Notes under the pieces: generated by a model
Told to the model about the DNA's origin: nothing
Seen by the model: the letters and a program-made list of their open reading frames with translations, nothing else
Database searches by the model: none
DNA from: Setaria digitata
Taxonomy: Eukaryota > Nematoda > Chromadorea > Rhabditida > Setariidae
Assembly (NCBI GenBank): GCA_003640385.1
Contig: RCAB01000405.1
Span: 1-59,609, forward strand
Length of the DNA stretch: 59,609 nt
Direction: 5' to 3'
Program-made: the position numbers and the translations under genes
In this document: positions 36,194-50,915 of the stretch, one piece after another
Numbering within the stretch: the stretch's first letter is position 1
Layout of the letters: every line of letters starts with the position of its first letter

Positions 36194-39100
36194 TTTCGAA
36201 ATTGTTGTCAGGGCCAAATAATTCTTAGTTCTAGAAATGCAATTTCCTCTTTGAAAGTAATCTCCACTATCTTTAAACAATTATCATTCACGTGTTACAA
36301 AATAAATGAAGATAACGATTCAACAAGATTGAAATCGTGATTCGTCATTATTATGGGAAGCAGTATTGTGATCTTAGATGTTAACGATGTATAAGTTCAG
36401 CAAATATTTGTGTTTATATTTTAAACATTTATTGCTCAATAAATAAATAATATCGGATCTGTTTACACATTTAAAATAATCAGGATAAAAAAAAATACGA
36501 AACTGGTTTAACGGTTGTGCTATCCTCATGAAATATACCAACTTTTTTTTTTAATCAATAGATAATGATAGCTAAATGAGGAATCGTTAAGAGTAATCAA
36601 TTTCTTTTTTTTTTAACTTATAATTTTCATTTGTATGACATAGAAGATAAATTGTTCTTTTAAATCTTTCGGATTATGTCATTCTTTCTACCTCTTTTTT
36701 CGAAATATTTCGTAAAAAATTGTTATAAATTTATTATTATTGGCATAAAATTTTTATCTTGATAAATTATTCTTTTGGCTACGATTGTAGTTCGCTTCGG
36801 AAGAGAAAACCTACTATGATTATAGTAATGAAAGCAATAAAATGCTTGCAATACAAATAAGAGCACTGATAATAATATTAATAAAAACTGATAATAGTTC
36901 ATTGATAAACAGTAATAAATTAATAAAACTAATGGCAATTTTTGCCATTAATTAATCTTTATTGTTATTAACTGCTAACAGCAATCCAATCATATTAGTT
37001 ATTTGTCTTCTTGCAAAAAAAAAAAAAGAAAAAATTAATAAAAATCTCAGGATAAATATCATTGATCACTTTTACGAATAAATATTGCTAAGTGATACGA
37101 AGGAAAAAAGTACAATAAATAAATAAATAAAAGAATTAAAATAAAAATTAAACTTGGACGAAATGATAGTCTTCGAGGTAAAACCGTAGGATTTTAAGGC
37201 GATAATTTCAAATCCATCTAACTTCTTTCAATTTCCATCACTATTTGATCTGATATATTAAAACATACATTACGAGCAATTCATTTCTAACATTCATTAA
37301 ACAAACATAAAAATTATAAATGCCATCGATAATAACAAAAAAAAAAAAAATTCATTCAATTTTTCTTTTTTTTTTTCCTTTGAATAGAACACTTTTGTAG
37401 AAATGAAATAGCTGAATCTCTCTCATAAATATCATTTCCTCGTCCTTTTCTATTTTCCAATTCATCATTTCAATTTTCATCAAAAAATTCTTCACAAAAA
37501 TGGTAGAAATGATTGAATGGAAGGGTATTTTAATTTATTTTAGCATATGATATTTGCAGTCAAAAAAAAAAAAAATTGAAAATTGCATTAATCTATGGGA
37601 AACATATTTTGTTTGATAAAAATTTTATCGGTAAAATGACATTACACACCAAAAAAAGAAAAAAAGAGATTGTATAAATATATTTATTGTTCACATTTTT
37701 GCTTTTCTTCACTTTTTTCTACAATTCGCTATAATTTGTCCCGTTACTCGCTTTTTACTTTTCTTTTTTTCCGCATATTCCAATGATTAGAATAAATGAA
37801 TGGATGCGAAAGAAATGTGTGCATTTTTAATTAGTAATCAAAAAATACAATCACCTTTTCCGGAAATCTCTCCGGAGAGGATGACTGAATGCAGGAGAGC
37901 AATGGCTTACACTGTAATTTATCATTGGAAGTATAGATGCATTCTGAATCAATCAACTTTTATGTAAATTTTTTCCGGAACTGATAATGAATGAATATCT
38001 GATAGAATAAGTACATGATATAAATAATTATTGGGAAAGCAAAGAAATTCGAAAACTCTCATTACTTCTTCCGGAAGGAATGAATGGATGCGGAAGAACA
38101 AGTCTCTATAATTAGGAAAACAAAAAAAAAATCGCAAATAGTGTACACTATAAGAAATACTAGTTAAGCAATCGATTGTTATCAGATATTATCAGTCTAG
38201 CTAACTGATTACATTAATCAGAAAATGATATGTGATGCAAAATGAATGAAAAATGCTGCTTCAATGTACTGTTAAAGTTTTATACTTGCAAAACACATTT
38301 TAATGATGCTTTTCTGCTATTGCCTTTCAATTCTTTTTTCTTTTTAAACTTATTATCCAAATTCAATTTTTTTTTTTTGAAAACATTGACACCTTTTTTT
38401 CGTTCACAAATGTAATGCCATTTCTAAAACTGCGTTGATTATTTTTGAATTTTTAAAGCCAATAATATCTTTTATGTTTATTCCTGCTGCTAAACTTTAG
38501 CGGTTTTTCAAAATTAGATTTTATTATTTTATTACTTTTTTTTTGGATGGAGTATCTGATTTCTTTTCTTTCAGCTCTTCATAAATTATACTTTGGAAAA
38601 TGTATGTGTATGATTTTTCTTCCAAATATATATGTATATTTAAATATATATTTTAAATATATATATATTGATTTCTTTTGNAAGAGATCAAATTTGGAAA
38701 ATTACAATATAATATAAATTATAATAACCTGATTATTATAATTCCTTAAATACTTGCTCATTTTGCTCATTCTTACAAAAATATTTAAAATAAATTTTCC
38801 ATTTACCAAACTATCTTCATTTCACATCATGCATATATCTCGATGTTATGTTGCTGCTTTTACATAGATATATTTGATAAATTAAGGCCAGAATTCAATG
38901 ACACTTTAATCCTTCTAAATCTAAGTTACATTTTCAATATTTCCCCCAGCATATTAGTGAACTTTTTCAATAAATATATCCTAATTTATTCATTCAATGA
39001 TAATTTTCCAATTAAAGTTTTATCAATCACAGTGATTGCTGTTGATCACTCTATATGATAATAATAATTACTTGTGATTATTTATGATTAACAGAAGAAA

Positions 39101-39405
39101 ACGTTGCAAAATCAATATGCTATCAAATTTTTATTACTAGAAATGTGGGAATTTTTTTTTTTTGTTAATAAATGGAAAACTAGAGAAGGGATTAATTAAT
39201 TGCTTTGGTTGGTTGATTGCTTGATCAAGTGATTAATTGATGAAAATCATGCGGCAGATCACACTTTATCAATTTATGCACACAATGATATCGCAGTAAA
39301 GCCTGCATTTGTTGATTCAGTGATGATTTGACTTATCATAAGAAAAAAAGATTTTGTGATTCAAATCAATAATACAATTTAACACTGGTTCATCAGGCTT
39401 ATCAG
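36194..39405. other. Intergenic, no gene supported
   Basis: AT-rich DNA with homopolymers. Related short segments around CCGGAA and GAATGAATGGATGCGGAAG occur at about 37768-37850, 37975-38010 and 38065-38135. A single N at 38681 sits beside an AT microsatellite and, unlike the other Ns, shows no flanking duplication. Confidence 0.5.
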
Positions 39406-42400
39406 TTAAGCTGATTCACCGATATGATTTTTTGGTACACATGCAAATTTCTGATCCACTGCAGAGACAAAATAGTCTTTTCGGCATGAACTTCGCGGAT
39501 ATAAACATGGTTGAATGTTGCAAAATTCTGAATCACTTATACTTCTTAAAAAAAAAGAAATGGATTAATTATTTAAATTATTATTCACATTTCTTATTTC
39601 TTTTTCTCACCATACTTTTGTATTTTATTTTATTTTTTTAGAAAAATAAACTCTCAATTGGATTATTTTAACAAATAAATTTTTAGCAAGACAAATATTG
39701 TTTTTTCTTGCTTGCTATCGAACTTTACAATTTCTGAGCTGCAATAAATATGTAAAAATTTTGTTAAATGAAAAATTAATCGCAAAGTCGCAAATTTGCG
39801 ATTAAACGAAAAATTAATTAAAAATAAATTTATCTGCAAATTTTAAGCAGTGTATATTTTACTAAAAATATAATTGGATGATGAATGCTGCAAACTGCAG
39901 CAATTTTTTTGGTGTTAAAATTATATTATTATTATTCTTATTGTTATTACTATTATTGTTAATTATTATTATTATTTTCATTACTATTATCATTATTATT
40001 ACTGTTATTATTATTTAAATCCTTTACATTTTACACTAGTCAAAACTGACAAGATTGTAAGCGCGAAAAAATAAAATTATTTTTGTATAAGCAATGCTTA
40101 CGAAGTAAACATAATTAAGCAAATAAAATAAATTACTAATTTAATTGATAAATCTTTTCTGTAGTTTAAGCACAGATATGTAAATAATTGTATGACAATT
40201 AGAATTTACAATCAGAGACATATTCTACAATCATATATCTCTATATTAATGGAAAATTTATAATCTAGTAATAACACTTAATAATATGCTTGTGGCTACG
40301 TGATAGCTAATGAATGCAATGTTAAATAATATTTAATCGATAATCTCAATATGTTCAATTTATGATAATTACTGATAAATGATCCTTTTGATAAGTTATT
40401 ATTAATTTAAAAAGGTAGAGATGAAATACCCAATGCAAAAGCAATCGTCATGATTGCGCTCACAACTACGAAAACGTTTTCGACTTCCAAAAGCACCGCA
40501 TGAATCCGTACAACTTGACCATGATATCCATTCTGTCCATTGAGCTTGACATTCTGGTACTGTTAGCTAGAAAGAAGAAAAAAAGGAAGTGTGAAGTGAA
40601 GTTTTGGACTTATTAAGCCGAAATTTCAGTTATTATGATAAATTTTCAACTTAAATTTCAAAAATGAATTTTGACTTATTATGCTGAAGCGTTTCAATGT
40701 AAAGCTTTCAAATTATTGTGCCGAAAATTTAAACTCAAATTTAACTATAAATTTTCGACTTAAAGTTTCAGCCTATTATTGAAAAAAGCTTATTGTTTTG
40801 TCGTAAGTAGCATTTAAGTAAGAGTACCATGTTACAAATTGATATAAAACTCTTACAACTCTAGACTTACTAGATCTTTTATCATTCATTATCATATGCA
40901 ACTGTATAATATATCAAAATTTTTTTTTTTAAAACTTTTTTTTCAATTCAAATTAATGTCTTTATCACTGAAAATAGCTACTATTGAAGCATCCTGAAAT
41001 AGACAATAATCACGCATGATATCTTCATAGTGCACTACTAAGCTTATAAGCTTACAACTGATAGAGGAAAAAAAGATGATGGAAAGTGAATTTAACTGAA
41101 ATTGATGCTTGCTTAATAATGCTATATTTAAGCCTTAGCTTGTAATTTTGAAAATTAAAATTCTAGCATGAATAGGATGAAACTGTCAATGAATCTTTTT
41201 TTTTTTTGAAAATTATAGCCTGAAGCAAATTCACAATTATCAATAAATCTCTCGCGCTCATTTTATTCTTCATCCTAAATATCTTCTACTTTAAGTTGGC
41301 CTACCCCTGCCGAAGTAGTTGCTGGTTCCATCGTGGTTGTTCGTGATACATCTGAAATATTCTGGTATTAATTTGAAACAATTTTTCCAGCTGGAACAAA
41401 TTAAACATCACATAATAATTGTTGCTTTTTAAATCGTAAAACGTGAAATTAGACGCAAATGTGTTACGTAAGATGACGTAAACAGTTACCAATTATAAGA
41501 CATGAAACACTTTCGATAATAGCTGTTGCTTGAAATACTTTCCATTTTGTATCAGTACCACAAGCTAACTCTATTTCCACTTCACCAGTGATATCTGATA
41601 TCAGTGGTAAATCATTTCTTCCATTGACAAATATTCTTGCAGTTGTTTGAATCTGTTTATTAAATTCATCAGAAAAAATTCTCATTTGATAAAAAATAAA
41701 AATAAAAGTCATTTCTAATAATGAAGACGATAATTATTTAAAATTTATGAAAAAATTTGAAAAAAAAAAGTAAAAAAGAACAATTGCAATATTTAAGGAA
41801 ATTTGTTATAATTATTAAAAATGAATAAATAAAAAATAGACCAAAAAAAGTAGAAATGGATGAATAATATTACAAAATTTATGAAAAGTAAAAAAATTAT
41901 CAAAGGTGAAAAAAAAGAAAAATAAAAGGAATAATAATTATGTGAATTCTTGATATATGAGAATTTCTGAAAACTTAGTCATAAAAAAAAAAAAAGATAA
42001 AGCGAAATGTTATATTTACAGAAATTTAAAATAACGATATCAAAAAGAAATAAGCAAAATTCAAATAATAAAAAAATAAGATATAAAATATTGTATGAAA
42101 AAGTTTTATAAAAAGAAAAATAATAAGTAAAAGTTTTACGAGAGAAAGAAAATGAAAATAACAAAATAAAATTAAAATTATTCAAACCTCTCCATCACCA
42201 CATACAATATTTGCTAAACGACAACCATCAGCTTGCTTTGAATACTCAATCTTCAACTGACCGTTTCTTTCATTTACTTTTAAATTGGATATTTTTAAAG
42301 TTCTGATATTGCCACATTTACTGCACAATGGTGGACCTGAAATTTTGTTGCCATATCAAATACGTCAAATACGTAATTTGCAAATCAATTTCTCACACAT

Positions 42401-45400
42401 TCACAGATGTACGCGTAACGACCTGAAAAAGAAAAACGCTACGTGTTAGTTTATGTCTAAAGTGTGAGTATTTTTGTTGTCAACAAATACATTTGGCTAA
42501 TGTGATAAATTACTTGCAGAGTGATAAACGGGCTTCTTTTAGATTTAATTTTGATTAAAGATAGAAAAAAAAACAGAAATCATTTTTTTCTTTTTATTTT
42601 TGATTAACAATATTCTGAATAATTGTCACCTTTGGTAGTTACTGCTCTCATGGTTGTCGTTGTTGGTGGAGTAAACTCTGAAAGTTTTAGTACTTTATGA
42701 AATTTTAAAGAAAAAATCAAGTCCAATCATATAATTGCTTCTACAGAAAGCCGAATAATTTGAGAAAATTAAAAACTGACTTTTTTTTATAAAGGAAAAA
42801 ATAAATATTACTTAATGTTGAGCCGATAAACAAGTACCATTTGATTTTGAAGTATTTAATGAATGTCATCGAAATCAGGAATGAGTATATTGTAATTGTA
42901 ATTATAACAAAGACTTAAATAAATCACTTTTCAAAAAAAAAAATTGTAAGTTAAGTTAGAAATTTTTATGAAGTTAGATTTAAAACTAGTGAACATTATT
43001 AATTAGTTTTGGAGTTATTTAATAAATTCATTCGAATTTATGAAAAGTTAGCAGTATCTATTTAAAATTAATTAATGCTTCCTTTTTTCTTTCCCAAAAA
43101 TTATTCAAGACCCTAGTGTAAATGGTAATAGAAGATAAAATATACCTCGTGAAAGACACGTAACATTTGAAATGAAATCACGTGAGTCGAAAAGTCTAAA
43201 ACGTAAATTATTGCTACACAACAGTGAAAACATTACAGTGCCATTTTTGCTTCTAGCAACTGGCGAATTTTTCATTCCATTCAGATAGATTATCGCTTCC
43301 GTAAATTCCTAAGCAAATTAATAATTACTTAATTAATGCATTTTATAATCTTAAGAAATTTTTATCCTATTTTCATATTTTCTTAAATCTCAAAATTTAT
43401 TAATAAAAGAGAAGAAAGAAAAAAAAATGCTTGGGCAAATACCTAAAGCAATTTGTACTATTAGTATTCATTTTTTTTTAAACATTTGCAAAAAATAAAA
43501 AACAAAAATTCTCATTTTTCTAAAAATTATTCAAAAAATGAAATTATTATCAGTAATAACATATCTGCAGCAAAATAATTTCTAATAAATTTAAAAAAAA
43601 ATTAAAAACTAGAAAAAGAGATAGTAAGTTATATATTACAGAGAGGTAAAAATTTCAGGTTTCAATTAAGAATGCAAAAAAAAAAAAAAAATGATGCAAG
43701 AGATGAGGAGAAATGAATTATTCAAATTTAATCAGGTAAACTAATTAAAAATTTAAAAGGAAGAATGGAGTGAAAAGAATGTTTTTCGATGGAAAAAAAA
43801 TGTAATCTTGTGAAAAAACAAATTAATTAAACGTAAAAGACTTAAACTAATTATAACTAACATAATTAGTGCTGCAAACAAGTTTAGCTACTCGACAACC
43901 ATTATCGTCTTTTTCATACTGAATCGTAAGCATACCATCAATTTCACCTAATGCTGGATTTTCAACTTTTGCAGTGATAACATTTGGACAAGTACTGCAT
44001 GGTTCTGAAAATTTCATCCAAACTGCAGTTTAAATTGAATTGCAATTGATTTAAATACGATCATATTACGACCGATAATCTTAATATTAGCTAATTTCGT
44101 GATGTACAAAAAAAGAAAAAGGATAATTATCTTTTTTTGCATTCCATTTGTACATAAGGTAAAAAATTGAATAAATCAAAAAATTTTGGATAAGAAATGA
44201 ATATACTTGGTGTTGTAAGTGTTGGTGGAGGCCTTGTTACCGTTGGCTGTAAATTATCTGTAATATTTATGAAATTGAAAAATTTTAGAACTGAATGCCA
44301 AAATAATTGCAACATTAAATTAATTCTGAGTTAAAAAAAGCAGTAAAATATTTTGATAAAATTTTAATAATAAACAGTTCTTTCCTTTTTCGTTTACATT
44401 TCATAACGATTTCTTAATACCAGCTCTAAGCGAAATTGTTGAACCTAATTTATTCATTGTTTTGAGGGATGAAATTCAATTTTATTGATTTATTCAAAAT
44501 TGAAATCGAAATTTCTGAAACCTTATTCTGGATCATTTCAATAATTTATTTACTAAACTACGTATGATTTGGTAAAAGCGCTTCTCAACAAGATAAAAAT
44601 AAATAAACAAATAAATAAGCTGAAATAACGAAAAAAGTGGTGTAAAATTAATTTTCCAAATCAAATTAACCTTGTAGCAGACACGTCACACTCCGAATAT
44701 TTATCTGTAAATTCGGAATTGTCCAATGACTATTTCTGTCACAAAATAGATTAAGCTGAATCGTTCCGGTTGGTGAAATGGCTAATGGACTATTTTTATT
44801 GCCATTTGCATAAATGATTGCATCTTGGTTAGTCTTAATAATATTATCACATTTAGTTTATATTAACAAAGATGACATTTTATGACATTTTGATAACATT
44901 TTATTCCATTTATATTCAAATGGTTTCACGAAGCGTGCGTGAAATTCGGATGTGTTTGCAACTAGGAATTCAAAAATTATCAAATAACTAGATTAAAATT
45001 AACAATTTTCCATAGTGTTTGCAATTTAATAAGTTGTTACAGTTATCAATGTTATAATTTTTACTGTACAGAAGGAATATATAAAGTTTAAGAAAAAAAA
45101 CTCAATTTGTTATTAGATTAAATAATTCAAGTAGAAATTAAATGCATTCAATATCGTTCATGTATGTATATTCAACTTTTAAACCACGCGTAGTACGTTG
45201 AAGCTCATGAAATAGTAATCTCCAAATTCATATTTATAAATTGACTAAATAAAAAACAATCATTAAACTGCACATACATATCTTGTTAGTTTGTTGAAAT
45301 GTTTTGCTACTAAAATTTTTCGAATTTTACTTTCATATCATGCAATCATCAAGAATTTCGACGAAAAAGAAATATATGGATGCAGTAGAATAGTTGTAAT

Positions 45401-48400
45401 TATCTACTCGTAATAATAATAAATATTTGTTGATTTTTTGTCTTATTAATAGTGGATGATAATTGATTTTCATAACTATTATTTATTTTGTTTCAGCTAA
45501 TAACTCCAATTTACTCCATTCGACAAGTTAAAAATTGTAAACTATAAAATTTTGTTTGAGAAGAAAAAGCATACCGACGATCCTGAATAACAGATTATAT
45601 CAGCGGTACGGCAACCACCGGAATCGACCCCGTAAACAATCACCAATTGACCATCAGCTCCGTTGTTGTGTTTCAGATTGGACGTTGTTGCCACCAAGTT
45701 AACGCAAGCACGACAAAAATTTACTAAAATTTTGTTAAAAATCAAAAAAAAGAAAAATGTTTTCAGTGAATTTTGCCAAGCAAAGCGTGAAAATTATCAG
45801 AGAACATAAGCACAGAATATAAATTCGAAATTTTATGAAAGCAAAAAAGGAATAAAAACATGCAATGCTCTATGGTTTAGCATTTAAATCTGTCAATAAA
45901 TTTTTAAAAAATTAAAATTTTTTCCACATATTTCGACGAAGACAGTTAATCATTTAAATAGCCTTTTTTTTTTTAAAGAAGCTTAAATTGAAGTCGAGAA
46001 AAAACAATGATATGATGCGAATAGAGTTTCAAATGCACTTTTTCCTCTTTTTTTTAGTATCTTCAAATTAGAATCTCAAATTTGGAACGTTTAATACTTA
46101 ATTCGTGTCGTTACAAAAAAAGATTTACAGAAATTTATTTATTCACTTTTTTTTCTTTTTCAGTACAGTCATTGAATTCTTCTTCTTTAGCGCTATCTTT
46201 TCTTCTGTTAGTGAAGAATCTGAACGGAAACTTACAAATATTCAGAATATATTTGCATTAGCTATTGCCATGCATGAAGCAATTTCTAAAATAAATTAAT
46301 AAATAAAAATAAATTATTCAAGAATGCATGCAATTACCAACCATCAAATAAACATAAAATTAAGTGGAGGTGAAAAAAAAACAAAAAACTGAGAGAGATT
46401 CAGAAGGCTTAGCCCTTTGTTGTAACCAACATTGCCGTTTTGTACGTATTTTCTTGATAGAAGGAATAATTTGATGATGCTTTTCAAGTAGTTTCTGGAT
46501 TACATCTTCATGCCGTAGTTGGAAATCTGAATGAAAAATTGAAAGAAAAAAATATCACATGTATTTTTCATACAAACAATTTAATTAAGCCTTCTCATCC
46601 TTTTTTTTAACAAATTAATTACTTTTTCAACCATGCATATACTGTAAACTTCATGCACATAACCTTCTCACTAACAAATCGAACCAATGAATTTTCATAC
46701 TATTACTCCTCTGATTGTGATCAATTAATTAATTAGCTGTCCAATTAATTTTTTCTTCCATCCTATTGTTCCTTTCCATTTCAATTTGCTTCACCCGATT
46801 TTTTTTTTTGTTTTTTTTCTTTATTTCTTTGTTTCTTAAATTTGATAACAAATTACGATGAAATAACACAGTATGATAAAACATTGGTAGCTACTTGACG
46901 GTCAAGTTGAATGTATATTTTCGTTATTCTTTTAACATTTGTCAATTTGAGGTATTTGATAATTTCTGAGTAATATCAGTTGAAGTAGCAATAATAAAGA
47001 GATTATTATCATACAGTCGACATGATATCTTGAAATTGACGAACGAAATAGAACAGTGTACGAAATAAATACAGTCACAACAATTACCTTGCATGCTAGG
47101 TAGCAGCAAGCATGCATTTAACTAACTTAGTGATGGTACTGTTGATGGTACTTCAGGACACAATGTAACAATGGTGCTTTTGGTTGTAGGTAGAACACTT
47201 GCTGTGGTAGGTGCTGCAGGTTTCATGATAGAAGTGGTAGGGGAAGTACGTACCGGTACAGACGTAGTAGGCACAGCAGCTGCAGTAGTAGATTCCGGAA
47301 TGGTATCTATATCAGCTGCGGTAATAGGTGCTGGAGGTTTTGTTGCAGGAATGGTAGGTATGGCAGCTGCGGTAGTAGGTGCTGGAGGTTTTGTTGCAGG
47401 AATGGTAGGTGTGGCAGCTGCGGTAGTTCCGGTAGCAAATGTAGCAGCAGTGGTAGTCCCTGAGAGAGACATTATGGTAGGAATAATAGTGGGTATGGTA
47501 GTGGCAGTGGTTCCAATGGTAGATGTAGTTGCTACGGTGCTGGACACGGTGGCAACCGTAGTCTCGATGGTAGGTATAGTAGTACCAGTAAATACAGTAG
47601 CTGCAGTAAGTGTAGGAGTTATGGTTCCAATTTTGGTAGTAATTGCTGGTGTAGTAGTTCTAGTGATAACGGTTGTATCCACTGTACCAGCGGTACTTCC
47701 CATCGAACTGTCCATCATTGTTGATAATTCTGATGATACAGGAAAATTCTAACTTGCTAGTTAGAAATTGAGAATTTTACTTAAATATATGTAAAGAGTG
47801 AAAATGAAAGAGAACTTACCCTCTATTGATGTTTCCTGAAAATGAATAAATGTTCATTTAGTGATAAAGGTTAATTTGAACAAGTTATAACGATTAATCG
47901 GAAATGAATGATCAAAAATAAACATTCTGCTAGAATGAGCAAATGGATAGAGTTTAGATTTTAATTTGAAGGAAGATTTTACAAGTTTAAAGTTATTTAA
48001 ATAGTTTTTATTCAAGTAATAAGCACATTAAATCGTTGATCAAATTTCATATACATAGAATTTGAAAAGGTTAACTTACATCAGAGCAGTGAGCTGGATA
48101 AGTTTCATCCTGTACGCAAAGCCTCACTTCAGCGTAAACAGCACTAAAATTATATTTTCTCTTTTCGGTTTCCATTAAATCACTGATGATACTTACTAAT
48201 ATTTAAATTAAAAATTCATTATTTCTACTACAAATATTTTCCTAAAGTCATAAATTGTTTGAAATTTATTATTGCATAGAGAGGATCAAAAATTCACTTG
48301 CACAAGTGCTTTGTTTCTGGCGTACAATCTGCTGGATTTTTTTGACAAGTCCTAAAATTATTATAATTTCAAATCACTAAAAATTAACCTTAATCTCCTT

Positions 48401-48791
48401 CAAAAAAAAAAAAAGAGGAAAGATAAGTAAATGAAAAGCGAAAACCAATCATACTTTTCTAATTACTTTTTTTAAATTCCGAGCAAAATCATATCCAACT
48501 ATTTAAATTCCAAAAAAAAAAGAAAGAAATCATTGGAAGATCTCCTTGTTCATTTTTCTCTTTCAGTTAATATTAATAACTGCATAGACGAATATTAAAA
48601 TTCAAACCTTAGAATTTCCTTACTTACCTTTGCCGCGATTGAAAATATAATCCATACTGATCAACTGGTGCAGTATTATGCCAGGATGACCAACTACTCC
48701 AAACTCCTACGCTACTACAGGTAATCATTTCCTGACTATGAATTGAAATGTAGAAATGCATCGTAAGTACGATCGATGACCAAGCATTCAT
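39406..48791 (-). CDS. Secreted modular protein: mucin-like stretch, three C6 domains and a TSP1 repeat
   Basis: The first exon (48791-48628) encodes a signal peptide and VGVWSSWSSW, a TSP-like tryptophan ladder. Small Cys-containing exons and a 603-bp Thr/Ala/Pro exon (47729-47127) follow. Exon 46526-46360 carries a furin-like KIRTKRQ and reaches a stop, so it may be an alternative end. The same phase (1) is needed by the next block, which starts at 45723. That block has three copies of a two-exon unit: half A with four Cys (for example CRACVNLV..GGCRTADIIC), half B with two (LNLFCDRNSHW..SVTC). This matches the nematode C6 domain (DUF281). Thr/Pro linker exons separate the copies. Exons 40566-40430 and 39544-39406 form a TSP1 repeat (WTEWISWSSCTDSCG to CNIQPC) and a short Cys tail. 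Extracellular matrix or surface role inferred. It could be two genes split near 46 kb. Confidence 0.75.
39925..40018. repeat. (ATT)n-like trinucleotide repeat in an intron
   Basis: An interrupted ATT/GTT/ACT trinucleotide run between the two TSP1 exons of the modular gene. Confidence 0.85.
41305..45723 (-). other. Three C6-domain cassettes with linker exons
   Basis: Exon order on the minus strand: A1 45723-45575, B1 44833-44671, linker 44257-44207, A2 44004-43862, B2 43308-43146, linker 42677-42630, A3 42336-42188, B3 41652-41490, linker 41351-41305. All A exons enter at phase 1 and leave at phase 0 and are 143-149 bp. All B exons are 163 bp, phase 0 to 1. Linkers encode Thr/Pro (RPPPTLTTP, TPPTTTTMRAVTT, SRTTTMEPATTSAG). 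The uniform cassette shows origin by tandem exon-group duplication. Confidence 0.85.
47127..47729 (-). other. Thr/Ala/Pro-rich mucin-like exon with internal repeats
   Basis: About 200 residues made almost entirely of Thr, Ala, Ile, Val, Pro and Ser, a likely target for dense O-glycosylation. Two near-identical units ATPTIPATKPPAPTTAA and AIPTIPATKPPAPITAAD stand in tandem. The opposite strand is also open over the same span because the repeat avoids stop codons; that frame (47171-47752, +) is a shadow. Confidence 0.85.
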
Positions 48792-50915
48792 TGTGCTTGA
48801 AATTGACTGAAATTCGATATCAATTAAAATATGACAGGTGTTGAAATGAACTTTAATTCAGAACAACTAAAATATCTATCCATAAATATTATGAAAAGTT
48901 ATGAATTATGAAAAGTTCATATAAATCCATTTATTGTAAAAATTTCTAGCGCGATTTCTCTGTTTTTTTTTTTTCTAAAAAAGAAAATATCTGAAAATAA
49001 AAAGTAAATTAGACAATTCAGAAAATATTTTATGAATTTAAATTTTATTTCGTTTAGGATTGACTTGAACAGCAAAAGAAAAGTTCGTAGAAATTCTACT
49101 TTAATTTTTAATTCGAGCATTTATACTGTCCGATGTAAATATTTAAGCAATAAAAATTTCACGCAGATTTTGTTCGCTAACAAAAAGTTTCAACATAATT
49201 TTGTTCCAAAAACAAAAAGAAAAAATCGAAAAAGAAATAATAAGACGTAATACTTTACAATTTAATTTATCCTGTTTAGAAGCGACTTTCATATTGAAAT
49301 TTCAATTTTAGTACTTTCAAATGGGAAACTATTAAGAAAAAAAAATGAATAATATCGCTGAATTTCTCTGCAAATTCCATCATTTTAAAATCTCTAGCTT
49401 GCATATTCCAGTAAAACAAGAAGAAAACAAAGACAAAGTTTGTACCGTTAAACATTTGTAGATTTGATTTCACTGTTGCTATTTAATAAGTTGATTAATT
49501 AGCAAATCTCTTAACTGATGTAAAATTATAAAAATAGCATTAACCAATTTTTTTCAGCTTTAAAAATTTTTATTTAAAATCAAACTTCAAAATTTTATGT
49601 TTCATCAAGTTCTTTTTGTCACTATAATTTTTGAGAAATTATTAACAGGAAGAAAATAATAAGAAATATTTTAAGATTACAAATGAAAAGTAAGCATACT
49701 GCTAAATTTTCAGCGAAAAATAAGTATTGCTTATTTGGCACACGATATTCGAATGGGAAATTTAATTATTATAAAATCCATAAAATATTTATTCATTTTA
49801 ATTTGAAAAAAATTAGAATAAAACGCACTTTAACTAAATAATTTCGTTTTTTCCTCTTTTTTTCCCCAGTGAAAATTAATATTTTGTTCTAGCAATTTGA
49901 GGAACTTTTATTAAATTTTAATCGACTCTTTTTTTTCTTAAATTTAATTTATCACAACTTTTGTTCAAATATTATTAGTGATTTTGATACTAATCATTTC
50001 ACAGCAGTGAGTATGAAATATTGCTTGATATAATTTCACTTTGCGGAAAGTATGCTAATGAAAATATAAAATATTTGTATTTTTCTAAGTTCTAAAATTA
50101 TTAAAGATATTCCGATTAGTGAAAAATGCTATGAGAAATCGCCGTTATCTGGCCCTTGAGAAGTCTGTATCCGGAAAACTTGTCCGGATCTGATGGCTGA
50201 CAAGAGACATGCAAAAGATTTGAATCATTTCTGATCTGGTAGATAAATGTAGAATTATTTTCGAGAATTAAAAAGATTCAATAACTGAAGTTTCTTTTTT
50301 TCGTCTTTTTTTCAAAATATTGAAGGAAAGAAAACTTAAAAATTATAATGCCTGACTTTTCATACTTTTGTGAAATTCTGCTCATATGTGCGTGAATTAC
50401 TAATTAAAATTATTCGCTTACGTGAGGAGACTAAGTTATAGCTGAATTATTGCAAACCGAAATAACATAATTGATCAATTCATTTTTCGCTTTTTTTTAT
50501 CAAGAAACTGATAAAAAACATAAGAAAAAAGAAATGAATTATTAAAACAATTAAATTTAAATCATGTTAATATTTAAACTTCATTAAGATTTATCATTTT
50601 CTTTCGGATTTCTATTAATTCTAACCAGGAAAAAAAGGAAAAATTCCCAATTTTCTTTCCCAAAAATGATAACTGAAAGTTTAGAGCGATGTTTTACCAT
50701 TTATCACTAAAATTTATTTAGATTTGGAATAAAAATTAGCCAAATGAAATTTTATGCTATTTTGAAATTGAAATCAGGAAAAGTAATTTATTTCATTTTC
50801 ATATGAGCAAACAACAATGCGAAGAACAAGTTGCACCTTTCATGGAAGATTGGAGAAAATGTGAGGAAAATTTATTGTTATTGCGCATAAAATTAAAAAG
50901 ATTTAATGAATATTC

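Noticed and set aside
38681..38681. Single N beside an AT microsatellite
   Set aside because: No flanking duplication is visible, so it is only a short gap and not grouped with the three false duplications.
46105..46299. Plus-strand frame ending VSEESERKLTNIQNIFALAI and on to a stop, after a TTTTTCAG
   Set aside because: Lies inside a minus-strand gene intron, has a Phe-rich start and no partner exons. Probably chance.
47171..47752. 193-codon open frame on the plus strand, Val/Gly/Ala-rich
   Set aside because: It is the antisense of the Thr/Ala-rich mucin exon. The repeat composition avoids stops on both strands, and the minus strand joins in phase to flanking exons.
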